Origin: Eutypa lata | Taxonomy: Eukaryota > Ascomycota > Sordariomycetes > Xylariales > Diatrypaceae | Direction: 5' to 3' | Assembly: GCA_022661535.1 (NCBI GenBank) | Contig: JAKULF010000008.1 | Location: 1,240,001 to 1,304,000 of the forward strand | Length of the DNA stretch: 64,000 nt | Shown here: piece by piece, positions 57,148-64,000 of the stretch | Position numbering within the stretch: the first letter of the stretch is position 1 | How the letters are laid out: each line of letters begins with the position of its first letter | The notes under the pieces: generated by a model | What the model was told of the DNA's origin: nothing | Databases searched by the model: none | Seen by the model: the letters and a program-made list of their open reading frames with translations, nothing else | Program-made: the position numbers and the translations under genes

Positions 57148-58791
57148 TCATGGGAGCCAAACAAGTTCGATCAAACCATCGGATGATGATAATTGTTCTC
57201 CACTGGGGTCGGTCCACCTCCAGTCGTTCGCCTTGCGGATGTAGTATTGTGTCAGAGTGTTATCCTCGTTCAAAATAGCCTCTTGAAGTTCCCAGCTAAT
57301 CTTGCGACCAGTCTTCAAAAGACTAGGTCTCTGGGGATCAAAAACGTAATCCAAGTTCCACCCCTTATCCTGCGGAGCGGCGGCGAAAGTTCGTTCCATT
57401 TGCCTCACATTGAAGTTGATGCCCTCTGGGTAGTGAGCAACACTGTAGCCCGCCGAGATGATGAAGTCATCAGTCGTCCGGAAGCGCATGAAAGTGCAGT
57501 CCTCACCACAAATATGAGCAAGCTTGGTGTACTGCCAAGGATGGGCCAGATGCCAGCCACCGCCCTTGAAGTGGTGCAGAGACATGGGCTGGATACCAGA
57601 CTCATAGAAGCCGGACGGGTCGCCATATAAGTCGAGCTGGTAGAGTCCACGCATCAAAGATAATCTGGTATCCGTGTTCTCGTAGATGCACTTCCGTAGA
57701 AGAATGTCACCCTGGGGACCCCACCCGGAGTTTGATTCCAAGATCTTCTCTTCCGTCTTGCAAGACTCGTAGTCTCGAGTGACCTGCGCAGCGAGAGGGA
57801 CAGAAATGAAAACACCGGCGCCACCAAAAGCCTGGGAGCCATGTCGATCAACATTGTTGACGTCTTCGGAAAGGGTGCCTATGTAAAGCAGCTCGCTAGG
57901 GTCATAATCCTCAAACTTCTCCACGAGTGCATGGACACTAGGGAAGAAGGTATCATCGTCACACGAAACCAGCCATTTCTTATTGGGTCTCTCAGGGTGG
58001 TTATACAGAGTCGGGATAAGCGTAAGGTACCGGACGGCCATCTCCATCGACGAGTCGGAATGATACACATCCACATCAATTCCGATGTCTCGTAGGATCG
58101 TGGTTGCGTGTTGGATTTCCTCCTCCGTCGCATCCAAGAGAAGTAGGATGAGCTTCGCTCCGTTAGAATGGCCCTTGCCATCAGTCATCCAGTACGTCCA
58201 CTCATTAATCGGGGTCGTCTTTTCACCACTAAATCGCTTGAAAGTCGTTGAAACGCCGAACATGAAGTCGGAAAGGTTGCCGGATGTTGGATAGGGAGAC
58301 TCGGGTACAGGGAGCTGAAGAGGTTCGAGGCATTGCTCGGCGCCGAAGGTGCTTGGATTCTTCAAATCGTATGCTCTGAAATGAGTAGGAAGGAACTCCT
58401 GGTCGAGCTTGGCCATGGATTTCCGAGCAATCGGTTGGCGGTTAACCTTTACATAGCGCTTCAAGTACTGGAACCCATCTTCCAATTCGAACCTGTTCAT
58501 CAAAGACTCCATGTGATTGCCATCAATGCTACAGTTCATCTTGTGGTCCGACACTGGAGGAATGTCCCTCTCAGGTTCCGACCCATCACCCATCGGTGCT
58601 TGGTAGACACCCTCCTTGTGGTTGTGGTGGGAAGCGGCATGCATGATCTGCGAGCCAACATTTTCTATCCTATCAGACTTCCATGTGATCGCGAGGAGGA
58701 ATAGCAAGGCGACAGCAAAGAGCACGCATCTGGAAAATGAATTCCGCATGCTAAAGAACTTTTGATGCGAAGAGGGCATTGTCGCTCCCAT
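57148..58791 (-). CDS. Family 31-type glycosyltransferase, type II membrane protein
   Basis: A single exon of 547 residues. A short cytosolic N-terminus is followed by one membrane anchor (about residues 21-38, CVLFAVALLFLLAITW), so the catalytic part faces the Golgi lumen. The stem covers about 40-150. The catalytic domain contains KLILLLLDATEEEI, KKWLVSCDDDTFFPSVHAL with a DDD metal/nucleotide-sugar motif, ELLYIGTLSED, QAFGGAGVFIS, a WGPQGDILLRKC segment and SLHHFKGGGWHLAHPW. This order matches fungal GT31 (DUF604-like) proteins related to Fringe and beta-1,3-galactosyl/N-acetylglucosaminyl transferases. The donor and acceptor are unknown. ATGs at codons 5 (58779) and 15 are alternative starts before the anchor. 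Confidence 0.9.
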   Translation of the reverse strand: MGATMPSSHQKFFSMRNSFSRCVLFAVALLFLLAITWKSDRIENVGSQIMHAASHHNHKEGVYQAPMGDGSEPERDIPPVSDHKMNCSIDGNHMESLMNRFELEDGFQYLKRYVKVNRQPIARKSMAKLDQEFLPTHFRAYDLKNPSTFGAEQCLEPLQLPVPESPYPTSGNLSDFMFGVSTTFKRFSGEKTTPINEWTYWMTDGKGHSNGAKLILLLLDATEEEIQHATTILRDIGIDVDVYHSDSSMEMAVRYLTLIPTLYNHPERPNKKWLVSCDDDTFFPSVHALVEKFEDYDPSELLYIGTLSEDVNNVDRHGSQAFGGAGVFISVPLAAQVTRDYESCKTEEKILESNSGWGPQGDILLRKCIYENTDTRLSLMRGLYQLDLYGDPSGFYESGIQPMSLHHFKGGGWHLAHPWQYTKLAHICGEDCTFMRFRTTDDFIISAGYSVAHYPEGINFNVRQMERTFAAAPQDKGWNLDYVFDPQRPSLLKTGRKISWELQEAILNEDNTLTQYYIRKANDWRWTDPSGEQLSSSDGLIELVWLP

Positions 58792-61700
58792 TGTCGCGTG
58801 CTGGGCAGAGGCCCCTAAGAGCGCGTAGACAAGGAAGGAATTAAAAGTTTAGTTGATCGCCAAGATCGAATCTCAGATCCTTCTCAAGCTATAGCTATAT
58901 GTGCGTAGCTTAGCGATTCCTTTCGTGGTTCACGATAGTTCAACGTAACTGCGATGTGTTTTGAGCAATAGTATCTATGTGCCTGGTGGTACGACGTTCA
59001 GGGATCTTTCAAAAACTTTGAACAACATGTAACGAATGACACCTCACACAAAGAGAGGTAAAATATTGGTGGGAACTGGCAAAGAAAGGAAAAGCCTATA
59101 TGGGTCTGACGTATGTGATGAAAGCCGTCAACGTTCAGCAAGCGAACAGTAAGCAGCAGCAGCAGCAGCAAAGGGTGTCTGCGAGCAAAGCGACGGTAAG
59201 TAATGAAGAGTAGAGGGGAAAAGAGAAGCAGAATTGGGAAATGACAAGATAAAGAAGGGATTAGATGATGGATGGAAGAGGGAACCACCATCCAGTTTAG
59301 TCTAGTAAGATGAGCATGTACTTTTTAGTATAAACCATTACTACATACATAAATATGGATACGTGCAAGTAGATACCTGTAGTCTGTAGACAAGCAGACA
59401 AGAAGAAAGAGATCCATCAAATAGAACCAACTGGGGAAGTGGACCTGTAGATGAATGTTACTTACTCCCCCAGCTCCCGCGGCGCCTGCTGTAGATAGGC
59501 ACTTAAGGGGGATCAATAAAATCGGGGGTTATTACAAGGGGTGCCTTGGAAAGAACCTTGATATGGTACAATCTCCGAAGTACCACTATCGCAGTAGCGA
59601 GATTATTCCTAACTGCTGATACTATGTATGCCGCCCATGCAAGCCAGAGCAGTAGGTAGATAACTAACCATCGGGATCCCTCATTCAAACATAACATACC
59701 AACTGAAAAGGGGTATTGTTTTTTCTTTCCCCGTGCATCTAACAGGAAAAAAAGTGTTGCGCGTTACAACTTTACTAGTGTCAGGGGAGCGTTAAAACCA
59801 TTGGCAACTGGCCACTTAGAGTCAGTGGTGGCGTTCTTCAACTCGGTGGTTGAACCAGTTACCATGTGAGATAGTCTACAATTAGCCTAGCCTACAAGCC
59901 TACTAGTTATTTGCAAGGAAGGCTTGGCAGGTATACGTAATTGGCAGGTAAGCTGCTGTACAGGTAGAGTTGTACTTCAAACCTATCATGTCGATTATAA
60001 GTCCCAAACTTACCCCTTCGGGTAGTATAGACACCGGCGGAGTACACATATGTGGTGTAGTAGTTGATATATCGTTTTACTGCTGCATACTTGAGGATGT
60101 AGTTGTTCTCCTTACTGTGGATGTATCTGCAGTTTTAGGAACACGTATTCCTTTCAATTCAGCCACGGTATACGCAATGATAGCTTTCCCTCAATAAAGC
60201 ATCGAATCCACTACTACGGTGCTTCCGCATCTAAACCTGTCGAAGGTCTAAAAAAATAGTAACGCTCTTATCATCAAATACTGTATTTTAGCCGGCACTT
60301 GGTTCTTAGCTGGGGTTTTGGCTTGGGAGCGGGGACACGACTAGCATTTTATGACGTGCTTCCAAACCACACCCCGTCCTGATGATTTCGGACAGCAAAA
60401 AAACACTAAGCGCGATGAGAATTTAACCCTAACCAGTAGGTACAAAAAGCATCATAAAGGGGTACAGTGAAGGAGTAGTATCAGTATGCAATTAATGTAT
60501 TAGGCCGATAAAATAAGTTCTAAGAGACCGGCAATTACATGTCTGTCCCTGCATTTAGAGGTGATCTGCTATACCCGATTTTCTTTTTCCACGTCTAGCA
60601 TACCACGGCACTCTATAATTAACGGGTCCGATGTGACAAAAGGAAGATCTGACCCTCTTTTATGGAAATAAGGTGACGCGTACCACCTATATGAGGTAAA
60701 TACCTGATGGGCCGATGCGGTACTAATCTCAAGCAGGTAATAGGCATTAGTTAGTGGATGTTAGCATTCAATCAATCTTTTTTCTGGTTTCCTAGTACAA
60801 AGTTTTATTTTTGTTTTTCTTCGCACGCATTTACATACGTACGGTAGAACTTAGCAGAGTACCTGAGTACATAATTTGGCTAAACTGGTGTATTCCCGGA
60901 AGCTTAAGCAAGTGGTCGATCGTCACTATATTTGCATTTAAATTTTGACAGATGTGCCTCCGTCTTTTTTATTCCAGAGGGGCAGTGCCAATCCACGCTG
61001 AAACATTACAGGACAAACTTGCGAACAAGAACAGATTTAGTTCAGCGACCATGCGGGCCCCTTCTCCTTTGTTTCGAATTGGGGAAGCAACGGCCATAAT
61101 GACGTCTATCAGTTTGACATTCTGTCTCTGAACTTTCATCGTATCGATTGAATCCACTTCCCGGTTTTACTTTACCCAAGATCACATTGCCCAGCCCGAT
61201 TCCAAGATCTGGTGTTTGCTCTTATTATAGCCTTGATACAGGCTTGAAATATTGCCCTCGTGTGAAGGAAGTAGTAAACTTCTGTGAGTCAGCAAGTAGT
61301 CACTAAAAACAGGCAGTGGTGCAATAAGCATGTCGCGACATATAATCATCAGATGGCGATGATTGTCAAGAGTTCCTAAACATAAATGGACATAATAGGG
61401 TAATGCCAAATAGGCGTCGGATGATTTATACATGTATAGATCAATCTTGGGACACCTCAATTGTCTCCGTAACTGCTCATATTCCCGTATGTACCTACCT
61501 ACATCGGCAAGACAAATCCTACCTTAAATAGCAGCACCCATTCACATAATTGGATTCTGGAATATTGGCATAATTGCCATAAGTACAATATCTATAATAA
61601 CCAGACTAGCCCAGAATGGGGATATCAATGTTTTATTACTAAGAGTATAAATCTTTTAGCCAAGAGCCAAGCTCCAGCATTTCACCTGCGAGGTTCTAAC

Positions 61701-64000
61701 CTTATTCTCGGTATCTCTTGGCAAATACACGGGAATCCTTCGGTAGCTCCCACGTTCATAGCCCAGATAGTAGCCCATTACACAACGCCAAATCAGCGGC
61801 ACAAGTGTGACCGATAGCCGCTACTCTCAACTTGCATCCCTGACCAAGCCTGACCTGCATGAGAAGAAAAAACTTACATAGAGTACTTGATTTCCCCAAC
61901 AGGGGTAATAATTAAAACAGAACATGGTAAGGGAGCATTCCTTGGTGCTTAGTCTCCTGTTTCTACCAACAAGATTTGACCTGTCATGCCGTCGTCTGTG
62001 GGATGATTCAGCATCACGACCAAAAACCGGGCAATGGCGTCAATCATGCAAAGGTTGACCTAAGATGGATCTGCAAGAAGGTTCGGGGGCTTTTTAGATT
62101 GATGGATGACCCTTGGTGCCGTGGCAACGATACGAGGAAGCCAAAAGGCTTTGATAGTGTGACCGAAGAGACGGCAGGGCGCTACCTATTGAATCATGTC
62201 GCCGGAACCACGCTCTTGACGAACGCTGGTAGTGGCAGGTTCCTGCCAAGGCTAGTTTGCAGCTCCGGGCGGGCTGGCGGGTACAGCTAACTACAAACCG
62301 GTTGATAAGCGCTACATAGAAACAAACGACGACGCCGTCGCAACTTGAAAAAGAAGAAAAAGTAGGCACCTACGTCTGGTGTGAGCATACATATGCAATT
62401 CTATATTTTCCCTCTGTTGAATTACCAAGCTATTGGTTATGTTCGTTCATGATATATGCAATGTATTAGGTAGGCATGCGTCGAGGTAGAGTAGGTACCT
62501 TTCATTCTGAATCAAATCAAGGTTGTGGAATTCAGACGACAGAATGACGCGGGTTGAGCCCCGCCAGAGAAAGGGAGCTTAAACACTGTTAATCTCAAGG
62601 TCGGTCCTAATACACATGCATGTGCATCGGTTGTCTTTTCATCCAGGCTGCCCAGGCGCCGATATGCTCTAATGTTATTCTAGTAGACGGAACACAAAAT
62701 GTCCGTCTTTTAGCACTTCGCCCGCGACACGTCTTGTGTTTCCCAAAACATGTGCTGCGGACCATCCTACATATAGTTATAGTTATTTCTCCTGTATTCT
62801 ATGTATGTATGTGTGTATGTTAGTGTACTTCGTAGTGAAAGAAGACGAACTCACCTCACCTAACACACATGCGCTACATGACGACAGCGCGCTAACATTA
62901 GTTACCACCAACCCTCTAAAGGTTGGCCCCATCAGCCAGCCATGGGGGGGCGGCGGAACCTCGAATACCGCTAACGGCCCACAAGAGCACGGTAATGATC
63001 GACGAGATCGTCAGCCGCACAGAGTTCTCTGTCGAATGACGATTACGCGTTTGTAGGGAGGTACTTGGATACCTGGTATTTGCATACACACTACGTATGT
63101 ACAAATGTGTGGATGTACTTCATACATAGTTATTCTTGATCCAGTCGCCCTACCCTTCTCCTCATTCCGTTTTCCTATAATAAATAAAGGAGGTTCGGGG
63201 TGGTCGGGACGGCGCCATCGGAACACCAACCAAAACTGCTGATCCGCGATGATCTCAGGCGAGCAGCTACCCAAGCAGTCCAAGTTGTTTCGCAAAATTA
63301 TGGGTAACTAGGGCACAAGAACTTGAAACATGACAGTACATTCCTTTACACGAGCCATCTGAGGCCAAGTTGTCTTGTCTTGTGTTGTCTTGTCTTGTGT
63401 TGTCTTGTGTCTTGGTTTCACCACAACCTTCCCTTTGGGTTCAGTGGGGGTTAACTACATGCAGACTGATTACATGTGTACAAGAGAAAAGAATCAGAGA
63501 TTATTGCTTATTTACATAATTACACCAATCGACTAATAGCTATATTTTCTAGCTGTCTTGGAGAGAATCGGGTTTCGATAAGTACGAAGTATGTAGCCAC
63601 ATTTCCCCTCGAGCCCAGGTCAGTTCAGTTATTCTCTTTCGCCCGAAGCTGAGAGCCAATCGACACAATGCACGAGTTTCTTTCGGAGCGTAGAAGGGAG
63701 GACCTGTGTCCCTCAGCTGCACTATTACCGCCCTAAAATAAACATACATAGGTTTCTCAACGTCTTGACATGTCCAACTACAGCAGACACCCGATGGAGC
63801 GGGAGATCTCATCTAGCTACCCCAGCCGTCGTGCCTTTGACTCGAGTATTTGTGGGAATTCGTTGCTCGGGATAGCCCCGCCACGAAATCGACTTCAAAA
63901 TATCCATACAGACCTCCTATCCAGTCTGATTCCATCCCTTACACCCACGATGCCACAACGTTTGAGTAATCTGTAGGCTTTTTCTTTGCTCTAGTTGTCC
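58792..64000. other. Gene-poor terminal region
   Basis: About 5.2 kb without a supported gene. It contains an AGC/CAG trinucleotide run near 59152-59170, GTAG/CTAC motifs near 61493 and 62467, and a TGTCTTG-type tandem repeat at 63371-63413. The first few hundred bases are the promoter region of the glycosyltransferase. Short frames (for example 61976-62290) lack any recognisable features. Confidence 0.55.
63371..63413. repeat. TGTCTTG-type minisatellite
   Basis: Tandem and slightly varying TTGTCTTGTCTTGTG units on the plus strand, in non-coding DNA. Confidence 0.8.

Overview
The window is nuclear DNA of a filamentous ascomycete (Pezizomycotina, most likely Sordariomycetes). Most genes have one to five short introns of about 50-140 nt with GT/AG ends and often a CTAAC-type branch site. 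Typical fungal families are present: a Zn2Cys6 regulator, a PalA/Rim20 homologue, an NRPS-like reductase, a fungal GT31 and a VWA-Hint protein. Compact, GC-richer coding islands sit in AT-rich, gene-poor DNA. I found no convincing tRNA, rRNA, CRISPR array or autonomous transposon.

Layout. 1-2204 (-): a VWA/Vwaint/Hint protein whose 3' end is cut by the window edge. 2205-12140: about 10 kb of gene-poor DNA with one 136-bp MITE-like element and a long 5' leader for the next gene. 12141-15512 (+): a large, mostly disordered protein. 16186-17316 (-): a GNAT acetyltransferase. 18258-22085 (-): a 1275-residue protein that joins a stonustoxin-like MACPF-type front end to a P-loop GTPase and Cys/His clusters; this is the most unusual gene here. 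23282-24226 (-): an MDR oxidoreductase. 25457-27113 (-): a secreted aldose 1-epimerase followed, across an in-frame TAG, by a GPI-anchor-like tail. 29902-31641 (-): V-ATPase subunit B. 33327-34017 (+): a small coiled-coil protein. 35546-36494 (-): a P450 remnant. 36634-38306 (-): a divergent protein kinase.

38844-44596 looks like the fungal weak-acid (sorbate/cinnamate) decarboxylation locus: PAD1/UbiX flavin prenyltransferase (-), FDC1/UbiD decarboxylase (+) and a Zn2Cys6 regulator (-). PAD1 makes the prenylated FMN that FDC1 needs, and in Aspergillus a linked Zn2Cys6 factor (SdrA) controls the pair. Here FDC1 carries an in-frame TAG and an apparent frameshift at a C-run near its start, while the other two genes look intact.

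Downstream are mitochondrial HMG-CoA lyase (44935-46159, +), an A-T-R adenylate-forming reductase (48076-51347, +), PalA of the pH-signalling pathway (52476-55523, -) and a type II membrane glycosyltransferase of family 31 (57148-58791, -). The last 5.2 kb is gene-poor.
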